NCBI RefSeq assembly: GCF_000311845.1
Contig: NZ_HE978574.1
Coordinates: 455,532-501,764 of the forward strand
Source of the DNA: Enorma massiliensis phI
Lineage (GTDB): Bacteria > Actinomycetota > Coriobacteriia > Coriobacteriales > Coriobacteriaceae
Direction of reading: 5' to 3'
DNA length: 46,233 nt
Part shown: positions 1-8,444 of the stretch, one piece after another
Position numbering within the stretch: position 1 is the first letter of the stretch
How the letters are laid out: each line of letters begins with the position of its first letter
Translations under genes and position numbers: made by a program
Notes under the pieces: model-generated
What the model was told of the DNA's origin: nothing
Database searches by the model: none
What the model saw: only the letters and a program-made list of their open reading frames with translations

Positions 1-166
1 CACGCCGGACATGCCCGACGATATTCGCCAGCATGTCTGCGTAACAGCCGCGCAGGCCGCTCCTTCGGCGGGCACCACGCGCGCCGAGCGGCTGGCGCTC
101 AAGGAGCTCGCCATAAGCGGCAAGCCCTTCGGGCCAGGCAGCCATACCGAGCACGAGGGCAAGACC

Positions 167-2047
167 ATGACCGGCGCCCAGGCCATCATCGCGAGCCTCG
201 AGGCCGAGGGCGTGGACACGCTCTTCGGGTACCCCGGCGGCCAGGCCATCAAGATCTACGACGCGCTCTACGACTCCACGAAGATTCGGCACATCCTTGC
301 CCGCCACGAGCAAGGTGCGGTGCATGAGGCCGATGGCTACGCCCGCGCCACCGGCAAGGTAGGCGTCGTGCTCGTGACATCCGGCCCCGGCGCCACCAAC
401 ACGGTGACGGGCATCGCCACGGCGTACATGGACTCCGTGCCGCTCGTGGTCATCACGGGCCAAGTCACGCGCGGGGTCATCGGCACCGACGCCTTCCAGG
501 AAGCCGACATCGTGGGCATCACCATGCCCGTGGTGAAGCACAGCTTCCTCTTGCAGAGCACCGACGACCTTACGAAGACGTTCCGCGAGGCGTTCTACAT
601 CGCCTCGACCGGCCGCCCCGGCCCGGTGCTCATCGACATCCCGAGCGACCTCGCCGGCGCGCAGATGGTGTTCCGCTATCCGGACCATATCGACATCCCC
701 AGCTACCGACCCAACTATCGCGGCAATGCCAAACAGGTCAAGCAGGCGGTCGAGTATATCCGCGCGGCAACGCGACCGCTGCTCATGGTGGGTGGCGGCG
801 TGGTGTCGAGCCATGCATGCGACGAGGTGGTTGAGCTCGCGGAGAAGATGCAGATTCCCGTGGTCACGACCTTGTTGGGCAAGGCGGCCATGCCCTGCTC
901 CAACCCGCTCAACTTAGGGCCCGTGGGCATGCATGGCTCCAAGTATGCAAACATGGCAGTGACCGAGTGCAACCTCCTCATTGCGGTGGGCGCGCGCTTC
1001 TCGGATCGCGTGACGGGCAAGCTCAGCGAGTTCGCGCCGCATGCGAAGGTCATTCACATCGACATCGACCCGGCCGAGATCGGCAAGGTGCGCGACCCGC
1101 AGGTGCCCATCGTGGGCGATGCCCAGGGCGTCGTCGCGGCCATCAACGCGCGACTCGACAAGGTTGAGGCCCAGCCAAGAAGCGCAGAATGGGTCGAGAC
1201 CGTGTTCGAGTGGCGCGAGCGCTGGCCGTTCTATACCGAGGATTTCGTCGACTATCCCGACCGCATCGCGCCGGAGCAAGTGCTCGAGGCGCTTTCCAAC
1301 AAGCTCGATCCCCATGAAAGCGTGGTCACGACCGAGGTTGGCCAGCATCAGATGTGGGCGCACCAGCACGTGCACCGCGAGGAGAGCCGCACGTTCATCA
1401 GCTCGGGTGGCCTGGGTACGATGGGCTTCGGATTCCCGGCGGCTATCGGCGCCAAGATCGGGCGGCCGGACGCGCAGGTGGTGTGCGTCGCGGGCGACGG
1501 TTCCATCCAGATGAACATCCAGGAGATGGCCACGGCGCTCGGTAACGGTGTAGCGGTGAAGGTGCTCGTCATCGACAACAATGCACTCGGCATGGTGCAC
1601 CAGTGGCAGCGGCTGTTCTACCACGAGCGCTATTCGTGCACGGAGTTCACGGCGAACCCCGACTTCGTGAAGCTGGCCGAGGCGTACGGCTGGCAGGCGG
1701 AGCGCATCGCGCACCCCGACCAAATCGATGACGCCCTGGACCGGATGCTCGCCGCCGACGGTCCCTATCTGCTGGATGTCATCATTCCCACGGCGCAGAC
1801 CGTGTATCCCATGGTGGCGCCCGGCGCGGCCATCGACGATATCATCGGCGCGATTGATGTGACGCTCGGCGGCGTGCGCGTGACCGAGAAGGGCATGAGC
1901 CCGGCGGGCGAGCATGCGGGCACCGTGGCAGAGCCGCTGCCGCTCGATGAGTCCGATGCGTCGGCGCGCGTTGCCGCCGGTCCGCAACCCGGCTCCGAGG
2001 GCAGCGGGCTTGCGCGCGGTGTTGCCGCGCAGAAGGGAGGCGAGTGA
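167..2047 (+). CDS. ilvB: Acetolactate synthase large subunit (AHAS, thiamine-diphosphate enzyme)
   Basis: Condenses pyruvate with pyruvate or 2-oxobutyrate, the first common step of valine, leucine and isoleucine synthesis, in the cytoplasm with the small subunit IlvN. Counted from this start, the conserved thiamine-activating Glu is E48 in RHEQG, the pyrimidine/central FAD domain follows, and the ThDP-Mg motif runs from GDG at 443-445 to NN at 471-472. I chose ATG 167 because the homologous region begins at MTGAQA and GAGG lies 8 nt upstream. The frame stays open to the left window edge with an ATG at 11, so a 52-residue N-terminal extension cannot be excluded. The C-terminus runs about 60 residues past the usual end as a Gly/Ala/Glu-rich tail without a recognised ACT domain. 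It is followed by ilvN one base after its stop, so the two are surely co-transcribed. Confidence 0.95.
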   Translation: MTGAQAIIASLEAEGVDTLFGYPGGQAIKIYDALYDSTKIRHILARHEQGAVHEADGYARATGKVGVVLVTSGPGATNTVTGIATAYMDSVPLVVITGQVTRGVIGTDAFQEADIVGITMPVVKHSFLLQSTDDLTKTFREAFYIASTGRPGPVLIDIPSDLAGAQMVFRYPDHIDIPSYRPNYRGNAKQVKQAVEYIRAATRPLLMVGGGVVSSHACDEVVELAEKMQIPVVTTLLGKAAMPCSNPLNLGPVGMHGSKYANMAVTECNLLIAVGARFSDRVTGKLSEFAPHAKVIHIDIDPAEIGKVRDPQVPIVGDAQGVVAAINARLDKVEAQPRSAEWVETVFEWRERWPFYTEDFVDYPDRIAPEQVLEALSNKLDPHESVVTTEVGQHQMWAHQHVHREESRTFISSGGLGTMGFGFPAAIGAKIGRPDAQVVCVAGDGSIQMNIQEMATALGNGVAVKVLVIDNNALGMVHQWQRLFYHERYSCTEFTANPDFVKLAEAYGWQAERIAHPDQIDDALDRMLAADGPYLLDVIIPTAQTVYPMVAPGAAIDDIIGAIDVTLGGVRVTEKGMSPAGEHAGTVAEPLPLDESDASARVAAGPQPGSEGSGLARGVAAQKGGE

Positions 2048-2048
2048 G

Positions 2049-2522
2049 ATGAAATACATCCTTTCGGTGCTCGTCGAGAACAAGCCCGGCGTGCTCAGTC
2101 GCGTGACGGGGCTCATCAGCCGACGCGGGTTCAACATCGACTCGCTGACCGTGGCCCCAACCGAAGACACCACCATGAGCCGTATGACCATCATCGTCGA
2201 CGCCGATGCGGTGGCATACGAGCAGCTCACCAAGCAGCTCCATAAGCTCGTGAGCGTCTATAAGATCAGCGACATGACGCATGAGGACGCCATCGAACGC
2301 GAACTCGTGCTGTTCAAGGTGCTCGCGCCCGCCGACAAGCGCCACGAGATCATCGAGATTGCGAACATCTTCCGCGCGAAGGTGGTCGACGTGGGCAAGA
2401 ACTCGTTGACCGTCGAGGCGACGGGCACGGCGAGCAAGCTCGATGCCATGGAGGACCTCTTCCGCGGCTACGGGCTGCGCCAAATCACGCGCACGGGCAA
2501 GATCGCCATGTCGCGCTCGTAG
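2049..2522 (+). CDS. ilvN: Acetolactate synthase small (regulatory) subunit
   Basis: Regulatory subunit that activates IlvB and confers feedback inhibition by valine. The 157-residue product is the normal size. Its N-terminal ACT domain opens with [19 protein letters not shown] and has the GFNIDSL turn, typical of the valine-binding ACT fold. The C-terminal domain ends in [15 protein letters not shown], typical of the IlvN/IlvH family. ATG 2049 is one base after the ilvB stop, with GGGAGG 8 nt upstream, which indicates translational coupling. The reading frame extends further upstream inside ilvB, but that part is a shadow. Confidence 0.96.
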   Translation: MKYILSVLVENKPGVLSRVTGLISRRGFNIDSLTVAPTEDTTMSRMTIIVDADAVAYEQLTKQLHKLVSVYKISDMTHEDAIERELVLFKVLAPADKRHEIIEIANIFRAKVVDVGKNSLTVEATGTASKLDAMEDLFRGYGLRQITRTGKIAMSRS

Positions 2523-2526
2523 CGAT

Positions 2527-2558
2527 CCATTTTGGGACGGGTCCATTTTGACTCATTC
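2527..2558. repeat. Dispersed GGGACGGG element, copy T1
   Basis: Between ilvN and ilvC. It holds the core TTTTGGGACGGGTCCATTTTG followed by ACTCATTC, which recurs at 34097, 34195 and 36779. In this copy TCCATTTTG occurs twice around the GGGACGGG core, whereas the other copies have TCAAAA on the left and TTTTGA on the right as inverted arms. Confidence 0.7.
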
Positions 2559-2625
2559 CGCGGCGGTGTCCCAACACGGAGATGTAAGCAAGGTACTGTC
2601 AGCCACGATTCAAAGGAGACAAGAA

Positions 2626-3624
2626 ATGGCTGTAACGATTTACTATGAGGCGGACTGCAAGCCCGAGGTGATCCAAAACATGAAGATCGCCATCATCGGC
2701 TACGGAAGCCAGGGCCACGCCCATGCGCTCAACCTGCTCGATTCGGGCTGCGACGTGCGCGTGGGCCTGCGCGAGGGCTCGAGCAGCTGGACCAAGGCCG
2801 AGGAGGCGGGCCTCAAGGTGTGCGACATGGACACCGCAGCTGAGGAAGCCGACCTCATCATGATCCTCACGCCCGATGAGACCCAGCCCAAGGTCTACGA
2901 GGAGCACATCAAGGCGCACCTCAAGCCCGGCAACACGCTCGCCTTCGCCCATGGTTTCAACATCCACTACGGCTACATCGTGCCGCCTGAGGACGTGAAC
3001 GTCATCATGTGCGCGCCTAAGGGCCCGGGTCACATCGTTCGTCGCCAGTACACCGAGGGTTCCGGCGTGCCCGACCTCGCCTGCGTGCAGCAGGACGCTA
3101 CCGGCAATGCGTGGGACATCGCGCTCGCGTACTGCTGGGGCGTGGGCGGTGCCCGCTCTGGCATCATCAAGGCCACGTTCAAGGAGGAGACCGAGGAAGA
3201 CCTGTTCGGCGAGCAGGCCGTGCTGTGCGGCGGTCTTGTTGAGCTCGTGAAGGCGGGCTTTGAGACCCTGACCGAGGCCGGCTACCCGCCCGAGCTTGCG
3301 TACTTCGAGTGCTACCACGAGATGAAGATGATCGTCGACCTTATGTACGAGAGCGGCATCCACTTCATGAACTACTCCATCTCGAACACGGCCGAGTACG
3401 GCGAGTACTATGCCGGCCCCAAGGTCATCAACGACGAGAGCCGCGCTGCCATGAAGCAGCTGCTTGCACGCATTCAGGACGGCAGCTTCGCGCAGGAGTT
3501 CGTCGACGACTGCAACAACGGCCACAAGTGGCTGCTCGAGCAACGCGAGAAGATCAACGAGCACGAGATCGAGAAGACCGGCGAGAAGATTCGCTCGATG
3601 TTCAGCTGGATCAAGAAGGACTAG
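2626..3624 (+). CDS. ilvC: Ketol-acid reductoisomerase, class I
   Basis: Isomerises and reduces acetolactate or acetohydroxybutyrate to the dihydroxy acid, the second common branched-chain step. The 332-residue length fits class I. The Rossmann motif GYGSQG is at 25-30, the cofactor-specificity loop GLREGSSSW around 48-55 carries the Arg and Ser residues usual in NADPH-preferring enzymes, the active-site His is H109, and the metal ligands are D192, E196, E228 and E232. ATG 2626 follows AAAGGAG by 8 nt. Upstream in-frame codons overlap the ilvN end and have no homology. A 103-bp gap containing a repeat separates it from ilvN, so ilvC could be read through or have its own promoter. Downstream lies a strong palindrome. 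Confidence 0.97.
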   Translation: MAVTIYYEADCKPEVIQNMKIAIIGYGSQGHAHALNLLDSGCDVRVGLREGSSSWTKAEEAGLKVCDMDTAAEEADLIMILTPDETQPKVYEEHIKAHLKPGNTLAFAHGFNIHYGYIVPPEDVNVIMCAPKGPGHIVRRQYTEGSGVPDLACVQQDATGNAWDIALAYCWGVGGARSGIIKATFKEETEEDLFGEQAVLCGGLVELVKAGFETLTEAGYPPELAYFECYHEMKMIVDLMYESGIHFMNYSISNTAEYGEYYAGPKVINDESRAAMKQLLARIQDGSFAQEFVDDCNNGHKWLLEQREKINEHEIEKTGEKIRSMFSWIKKD

Positions 3625-3628
3625 CTAT

Positions 3629-3659
3629 ATGTGAAATAACCCCAGGGGTTATTTCACAT
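3629..3659. terminator. 31-bp near-perfect palindrome after ilvC, probable transcription stop
   Basis: Arms of 15 nt (ATGTGAAATAACCCC and its complement) around one central base, 5 bp after the ilvC stop. It is a very strong hairpin but lacks a T-run, so a classical intrinsic terminator is not proven. A related palindrome lies at 5345-5374 after the next gene. Confidence 0.55.
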
Positions 3660-3708
3660 TGCGGCCCCGCTGCCCATGCCGGTGGCGGGGTCGCCGGTGT
3701 TTGAGCGC

Positions 3709-3852
3709 CAAAACTTTCGGATATCAACGGTTATTATTGGATGTGTCGAGTACGCACCCGAAAACCATGCTTGTTTCCGCTGGTAAACGCGATCTGGAAA
3801 TCGTCTATACTCGGCGGCTCGGAAAACAACCGTTGATATCCGGAAGTTTTTG
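3709..3852. repeat. Nested inverted-repeat element H1 (144 bp)
   Basis: Outer arms 3709-3733 and 3828-3852 (left core GGATATCAACGGTT) are inverted repeats with few mismatches. Inside, after 13 bp on each side, sit TCGAGTA (3746-3752) and TACTCGG (3808-3814), separated by exactly 55 bp. The architecture is shared with elements at 7304, 23970, 32011 and 42279, but the outer arm sequence here is its own type. It lies between ilvC and the exporter gene. Short open frames on both strands are by-products of the palindrome. Confidence 0.8.
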
Positions 3853-4028
3853 TCTGATGGGTGCACGGCAGGCGTCTCGCGGAGCGCGTTTGCGCCATTG
3901 CTCGCGGCGGGATGTTTCGGAAATGTTGCCGTGCCTCCAAGGCCAACGCCAGAGCCTCACTTTGCTACAATCGCGAACCGTTTGTTGGGTATGGCGAGCG
4001 CCCGAATAGCAGGGAGAGGGGGCGGACG

Positions 4029-5306
4029 ATGGAAAAGTGCGAAGAAGCGGTTGCCGCTGAGATCACATCCGCTGCTGCCGCAACCGAGTCGTCTGCAGTA
4101 CGCGGTGCGGCAGCGTGCGCAGCTTCCCCGCAGAGCGGCTCCATGACGGCGCGGCAGTGGCTTGCGCTTGCGGGTCTCACCTGCTCGGCCTTCGTATTCA
4201 ACACCTCGGAGTTCATGCCCATCGGTCTTTTGAGCAGCATCGCCGGCGGTTTCGGCCTTACCGAGGCGCAGGCTGGCATGATGACCTCGATCTATGCATG
4301 GGCGGTCATGGCGCTCTCGTTGCCTCTTATGGTGTTCGCTTCGCGCTTCGAGTTCAAGCGGCTGCTGCTCACGGTAATCGCGCTGTTTACGGCGGGCCAG
4401 TTCGCCTGCGCTGTGGCTCCCACGTTCGAGCTGCTCGTTACAGCGCGCCTGCTCGTTGCCTGCGCGCACGCGATCTTCTGGTCGATTGCCTCGGTCATGG
4501 CGACGCGGGCAGTCGCGCCGGAGTATGGGTCGCTTGCGCTCAGCATGGTCGCGACGGGAACGTCGGTCGCCATGGTGTTCGGCCTGCCCCTTGGTCGTGC
4601 GATCGGCTTGGCAGTGGGCTGGCGCATGACGTTTGCCTGCGTGGGCGTGGTGGGTGCAGCTCTCGCAGTCTACATGGCGCTCATCTTTCCGCGCATTCCC
4701 GCTGGCGAGCGTTTCGGACTGCGTCAGCTGCCTGGTCTCTTCCGCAACCGTGCGCTCCTGACGGTCTATGTGAGCACGTTGCTCGTGGCGACCGGCTATT
4801 ACACGGCGTACAGCTACATCGACCCGTATCTTGCGCAGGTCGCACGCCTCGACGCCGGTACCGCCACCATGGCGCTCACGGTTTTCGGCGCTGCCGGGCT
4901 CGCAGGGAGCCTTCTGTTCTCGCGTGCCTACGACGCGCACCGGCTTCCGTTCTTGGGTACGGCGCTCGCGGGGCTTTCGGCAGCGCTGCTCCTGTTGAAT
5001 GTTGCGGCACCGTTTGTAGCAGGCATATTCGGTATGCTCGCGCTGTGGGGAGCGTGCAACACGGCGTTCGGTATCGCGTTCCAGGCCGAGATCATTCGCT
5101 ACACGCGACCGGACGAGGCTTCCGTGGCGGTCGCGCTATACTCGGGGATCTTCAATTTGGGGATTGGTTCTGGGTCGTTTTTTGGCGGCATGGTGAGTAC
5201 GGCGTTTTCGCTGTCGAGCATTGGGCTTGCAGGCGGTGTGCTTGCAGCTGTGGGTTCCGTCGTCTGCCTGGTGGGACTGGCGCGCGCGGGACGTACTGCG
5301 GAATAG
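4029..5306 (+). CDS. MFS transporter, SotB/sugar-efflux-like (DHA1 family)
   Basis: Predicted 12-helix inner-membrane exporter driven by proton exchange. The stretches FNTSEFMPIGLLSSIA, SIYAWAVMALSLPLM, ACAHAIFWSIASV and TGTSVAMVFGLPLGR align with the SotB/AraJ group of sugar and drug exporters. The true substrate is unknown. ATG 4029 gives 425 residues, with a GGGAGAGGGGG stretch upstream and an Ala-rich N-terminal tail of about 38 residues before the first helix. An earlier in-frame ATG at 3861 starts next to element H1 and adds a non-homologous leader, and MTARQW about 38 codons further on is also possible. It is transcribed in the ilv direction but separated by two palindromes, so it is probably its own unit. 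Confidence 0.88.
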   Translation: MEKCEEAVAAEITSAAAATESSAVRGAAACAASPQSGSMTARQWLALAGLTCSAFVFNTSEFMPIGLLSSIAGGFGLTEAQAGMMTSIYAWAVMALSLPLMVFASRFEFKRLLLTVIALFTAGQFACAVAPTFELLVTARLLVACAHAIFWSIASVMATRAVAPEYGSLALSMVATGTSVAMVFGLPLGRAIGLAVGWRMTFACVGVVGAALAVYMALIFPRIPAGERFGLRQLPGLFRNRALLTVYVSTLLVATGYYTAYSYIDPYLAQVARLDAGTATMALTVFGAAGLAGSLLFSRAYDAHRLPFLGTALAGLSAALLLLNVAAPFVAGIFGMLALWGACNTAFGIAFQAEIIRYTRPDEASVAVALYSGIFNLGIGSGSFFGGMVSTAFSLSSIGLAGGVLAAVGSVVCLVGLARAGRTAE

Positions 5307-5344
5307 CCAGGACAGGACTGCCGTCTCGCTCGCACGGGACGGTA

Positions 5345-5374
5345 ATGTTAAAAACCCCTGGGGTGATTTTACAT
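5345..5374. terminator. Palindrome between convergent MFS and ybaK genes
   Basis: Imperfect palindrome with arms ATGTTAAAAACCCC and GGGGTGATTTTACAT around a single T. It resembles the palindrome at 3629-3659 in size, ends (ATGT/ACAT) and CCCC-N-GGGG centre. Its position between convergent stops suggests a bidirectional transcription stop. Confidence 0.5.
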
Positions 5375-5395
5375 GGGGTCGTTTTGCACGTCGCG

Positions 5396-5866
5396 CTAGG
5401 CCGGTAGCTTGCACACGTCGACCCAGGTACAGGGTGCGCAGAGCTCTTCGAGTTCGTTCGGCGTGAGCTCGATGGCGCTGTTCGCGCTGCCGCAGGCGGG
5501 GAAGACGGTTTCGAAGCGGCGGAGCGTCGCGTCGAGGTAGATGTCGCAGCCGTCGTTCACGGCGAAGGGGCATACGCCGCCGACGGCGTGGCCGATGAGC
5601 TGCTCGGCTTCCTCTGCCTTGAGCATCTTCGCCTTGGTGTGAAACTGCGCTTTGTACTTCTGATTGTCAATGCGCGCATCTCCCGCGGCAACGATGAGCG
5701 CCACGCGGTCGCTCACGTGAAACGAGAGCGTTTTCGCGATGCGCTCCGGTTCCACGCCCGCCGCCTGGGCGGCAAGTTCGACGGTGGCACTCGAAACTTC
5801 GAATTCCAAGATGCGATCTGCCATGTCATGTTCGGCTAAATACGCCCTGACCTTTTCGATTGCCAT
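5396..5866 (-). CDS. YbaK/EbsC family aminoacyl-tRNA deacylase
   Basis: Small (156-residue) editing-domain protein that in characterised relatives hydrolyses mischarged tRNA such as Cys-tRNA(Pro). Family hallmarks visible are LEFEVSSATVELAAQAAGVEPERIAKTL near the N-terminus, the conserved Lys in the DNQKYK region, and VGGVCPFAV in the second half. I chose MAIEKVRAYL (ATG 5866) because homology begins there. A 23-residue upstream extension in the same frame (to 5935) has no family similarity, although the site before 5866 is only GGGG-like. Monocistronic and convergent with the MFS gene. Confidence 0.92.
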   Translation of the reverse strand: MAIEKVRAYLAEHDMADRILEFEVSSATVELAAQAAGVEPERIAKTLSFHVSDRVALIVAAGDARIDNQKYKAQFHTKAKMLKAEEAEQLIGHAVGGVCPFAVNDGCDIYLDATLRRFETVFPACGSANSAIELTPNELEELCAPCTWVDVCKLPA

Positions 5867-6182
5867 GGGTAACCCCGTTTTCCAGAATGAGTTCGCTATC
5901 TTCTTAGCATATCGCTTGCAAGGGCTTCCGTGCACCTTTTCGCTATGGTCTTGCGCAGCCCTTTTGAGAGCGCTTCACGCGCTAAAGCCCGAAGCGCCTC
6001 GCGCTCCCTTTCGCGACGGCAGCGCACATCTGGACACTCCCTGTTTCTCTTCTTACCAAACCGTAAGCCACACGTAAGCAAAATCGATGGTGCGTCCGGC
6101 GTCTACCTGTAAAAATGGCTGGCAACGTAGGCAATAGGGCATAGCGCTGCGGTGCAAGTGCGATTTTGAACACGGAGTAGCC
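5867..6182. other. 316-bp intergenic region without a convincing gene
   Basis: Separates the divergent ybaK and VanZ-RDD genes and presumably holds both promoters. A TTGCAA at about 5918 on the minus strand is a possible -35 for ybaK, but no good -10 partner was seen. The short open frames here have no recognisable features. Confidence 0.5.
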
Positions 6183-7181
6183 ATGGGCATGATCGAGCGA
6201 TTCATAAACGGATACAGCGAGAACTTCATGCTCGCGGTGGGCTTATGGCCGCTCGCGGCTACGGCGCTCACCTTGCCTATTTTGGCGTATCTCTACCATC
6301 GCGATGGGCGCCTCAAATTCGTTTCGGTGGTATCGACCTATCTCGCAGTGCTCTACCTGCTTGGCCTCGGTTGTTTTACCCTCTACCCGCTGCCGTCGGG
6401 AGATTCCGGCCTGGGCATCACGTACGGTGTGCCATGGCAACTAAACCCCTTGGCGTGTATAGGCGATTTCGCGCGCGAGGGCGTATCGACGATTCCGCAG
6501 ATTGCGTTTAACGTGGTGTTTTTCGTGCCCCTCGGGTTCATCGCTGGGCGCCTTCTGCGCTGGGGGTTTGGGGCTTCGGTGGCGGCGGGGCTCGTGGCTT
6601 CGCTTTGCATCGAGCTTGCGCAGGGCACGGGGTTGTTCGGAATTTATCCGTACGCGTACCGCACCGCCGATGTCAACGACCTCATGTACAACACGCTTGG
6701 CGCGGCGATTGGCTGGTGGTGCGCAGCGCAGCTTGGGCGCGTGCTGCCACCGGGCGCGCTGGCAAATGCCAGCGATATCACCCATGGACCGGGGTTCGTG
6801 CGCCGCTGTGTGGCGTTCTGGCTCGATAGCCTCCTTATGGGGCTGATCGTCATCGTGGCGACCACGATGCTCACGATGCTATTCGAGAACGTGCCGGGCG
6901 GGGATCGCTTGGCGCGAGCGCCCTGGATTCTCGTCGTGTCGGTTGCGACGTTCCTGCTGGTTGAAGGCGTGCTTCCATGGTTGCATGGTGGGTCCACGCC
7001 GGGAGGCAGCTTCGTGCGCATGACGTGCGAAACCAGAGAGCGCGAGGGGCTCGGGCGCGGGGTGTTCTACGCGGCGCGTCTTGCGGTGCTGGGCATGAGC
7101 TATTGTTTCTTCCCGTTCGCATGGCCGCTGCTGGCGCTTTACTATTTCGTCCGCCGCCGCATGCCGTACGACGAGCTCTGA
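6183..7181 (+). CDS. VanZ-like domain fused to an RDD domain, membrane protein
   Basis: 332-residue integral membrane protein. Residues about 15-190 form a VanZ-like domain with several helices and the family-type segments NVVFFVPLGF and YRTADVNDLMYNTLGAAIGW. VanZ of the vancomycin cluster gives low-level teicoplanin resistance. Residues about 205-325 match the RDD family, with the Arg-containing RRCVAFWLDSLL at its start and the GGSTPGGSFVRM loop. The function of the fusion is unknown, and an envelope or small-molecule role is only inference. ATG 6183 has GGAG 5 nt upstream, and ATG 6189 is an alternative. Monocistronic and followed by element H2. Confidence 0.85.
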   Translation: MGMIERFINGYSENFMLAVGLWPLAATALTLPILAYLYHRDGRLKFVSVVSTYLAVLYLLGLGCFTLYPLPSGDSGLGITYGVPWQLNPLACIGDFAREGVSTIPQIAFNVVFFVPLGFIAGRLLRWGFGASVAAGLVASLCIELAQGTGLFGIYPYAYRTADVNDLMYNTLGAAIGWWCAAQLGRVLPPGALANASDITHGPGFVRRCVAFWLDSLLMGLIVIVATTMLTMLFENVPGGDRLARAPWILVVSVATFLLVEGVLPWLHGGSTPGGSFVRMTCETREREGLGRGVFYAARLAVLGMSYCFFPFAWPLLALYYFVRRRMPYDEL

Positions 7182-7303
7182 CCTGACCTAGGAAGGATCA
7201 ATGGGGGGCTGCCCTTCATAAGAGCTGGGAGGCGCAGGCCTTTCTGGCGCGCCGCACGGCCCGCGTTTGTCGGTAGGGACGGATTTCTGGCGGGCCTTCG
7301 AAT

Positions 7304-7444
7304 GTTCGAGGCTCGAGTCGGAAGGTTTTTCGTGACCCGCCGAGTAGAGCGCCCCGCCGGGAAGACGCGACCTGCGATTTTGTTGGCGTAAAAACGGGGT
7401 CTACTCGGGGTATCCAGAAAAACCTTCCGATTCGAGCCTCGAAC
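7304..7444. repeat. Nested inverted-repeat element H2 (141 bp)
   Basis: Outer arms 7304-7330 and 7418-7444 pair over 27 bp with one mismatch (start GTTCGAGGCTCGAG, end GGAAGGTTTTT). Nine bp inside each arm lie CCGAGTAG (7340-7347) and CTACTCGG (7401-7408), with 55 bp between the CCGAGTA and TACTCGG cores. The outer arms are the same as in H3 at 23970, and the 55-bp interior is mostly different. Located between convergent genes. Confidence 0.85.
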
Positions 7445-7492
7445 TTGTTCGTTTTGAGCGGGACGTCACCCGAAGGTGCGGTACGCATGCGT

Positions 7493-7514
7493 GCCAACAG
7501 GGGTTTTGTTGACC
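7493..7514. repeat. CCAACAGGGGTTTTGTTGA segment shared with the interior of H3
   Basis: The 19-mer CCAACAGGGGTTTTGTTGA lies about 50 bp outside H2 here, but inside the loop of H3 at about 24033-24052. It can form a small CAACA/TGTTG hairpin. This may be a remnant of a further element copy or a separate insertion. Confidence 0.45.
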
Positions 7515-7651
7515 CCCGGGGTGGCCAGCCGTACCGGCTTCCAAAAGGTCCCTATTCGCGGCACGAACACCCCGTGTGGGCATCAAGACATCGGTGGGGC
7601 GCGGGGATGCGCGACAAGCGTCGCGAGCGGGCGGTTTCTGGAGTGGTAAAG

Positions 7652-8227
7652 CTAGAGGTTGCCCTGGATGCGGTTTTTGATGAGGGCGAAGCACTCGCGG
7701 GCGAGGTTCACGGGAAGATTTTCGGGCGTGGAGGCGGCGGGAACGCCCCAGACTCGTTGAAACCCCTGTTTGCGAGCGATGAGCAGGGAGCGATAAAGAT
7801 GGAAGTCGTTTGTCACGATACCTACGCTCCGCTTTCGGAGTCCAGGCATGAGTTGAGCGGATAGCGAGAGGTTTTCGGCTGTGGTGGTCGAGGCGCTCTC
7901 CTGAATGATGCGCTCGCTGTCGACGCCGCGGTCCGCGAGCCAGCATGCCATCGCAGCCGCTTCGCTAACGGGTTCGTCGGAGCCCTGGCCGCCGGATACG
8001 ATGGCGATGGCGGTTGGGTGCTCGGCAAGATAGGAGCGCGCCGCTTCGAGCCGATAGCGCAGCGCGCGCGTGGGCAGCCCGTCGGGCCGGACCATGGCGC
8101 CGAGTACGATGAGGTACTCAAGATCTTCGGGCGGGGTGCTGCGGCCCGCGCGCATGATGATTATGCTTGCAGCGCAATAGGCGAGCACAACGGCCAGGAG
8201 CGCAGCCAGCAGAAAGAGCGTTGTCAC
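7652..8227 (-). CDS. YdcF/SanA-type DUF218 membrane-anchored protein
   Basis: 191-residue protein with one N-terminal membrane helix (residues about 2-25), then a DUF218 domain. Visible features are LEYLIVLGAMV, the LRYRLEAA helix, IVSGGQGSDEPVSEA with the conserved acidic residues, ESASTTTAENL, and VTNDFHLYRS with its His. The family is linked to envelope or polysaccharide functions but its biochemistry is unsettled. I prefer GTG 8227 because CGGAGG sits 5 nt upstream and the helix starts at once. An ATG at 8257 and longer versions run into a low-complexity 9-bp tandem repeat. Divergent from the ATPase gene at 8445. Confidence 0.85.
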   Translation of the reverse strand: MTTLFLLAALLAVVLAYCAASIIIMRAGRSTPPEDLEYLIVLGAMVRPDGLPTRALRYRLEAARSYLAEHPTAIAIVSGGQGSDEPVSEAAAMACWLADRGVDSERIIQESASTTTAENLSLSAQLMPGLRKRSVGIVTNDFHLYRSLLIARKQGFQRVWGVPAASTPENLPVNLARECFALIKNRIQGNL

Positions 8228-8314
8228 GGTCACCTCCGTTTCTCGGGATGACTCCATGGTACCCATGCGCGGTTGCTTGCCAACCGAGGCCGGGGGCAGG
8301 TGTGGTGGGGGCGG

Positions 8315-8368
8315 GCGGTGCACGCGGTGTGCGCGGTGTGCGCGGTGTGCGCGGTGCGTGCGGTGTGT
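8315..8368. repeat. Six 9-bp tandem repeats (GCGGTGTGC)
   Basis: Six contiguous units of 9 bp, three of them identical GCGGTGTGC and the rest one to three changes away. They lie in the divergent intergenic region between the ydcF-like gene and the ATPase gene. Copy number could vary by slippage and alter promoter spacing for either gene. Confidence 0.85.
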
Positions 8369-8444
8369 CTGCGGGCGCTCCTTCGCCCACAAGCAGCGTC
8401 TCGGACACCTTGCTACAATCGGATGAGCTAGCAAAGGGGGCGGC

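Noticed and set aside
914-2233. Long minus-strand open frame opposite ilvB and ilvN
   Set aside because: It mirrors real codon bias of the plus-strand genes, has no homology features, and lacks a ribosome site.
2523-2625. Leucine/valine attenuator or riboswitch before ilvC
   Set aside because: No leader peptide rich in branched-chain codons and no alternative hairpins were seen. The gap is filled by repeat T1 and a ribosome site.
7431-7446. LexA-like box GAACTTGTTC after H2
   Set aside because: The spacer between GAAC and GTTC is 2 bp, not 4, and it results from the arm end of the H element.
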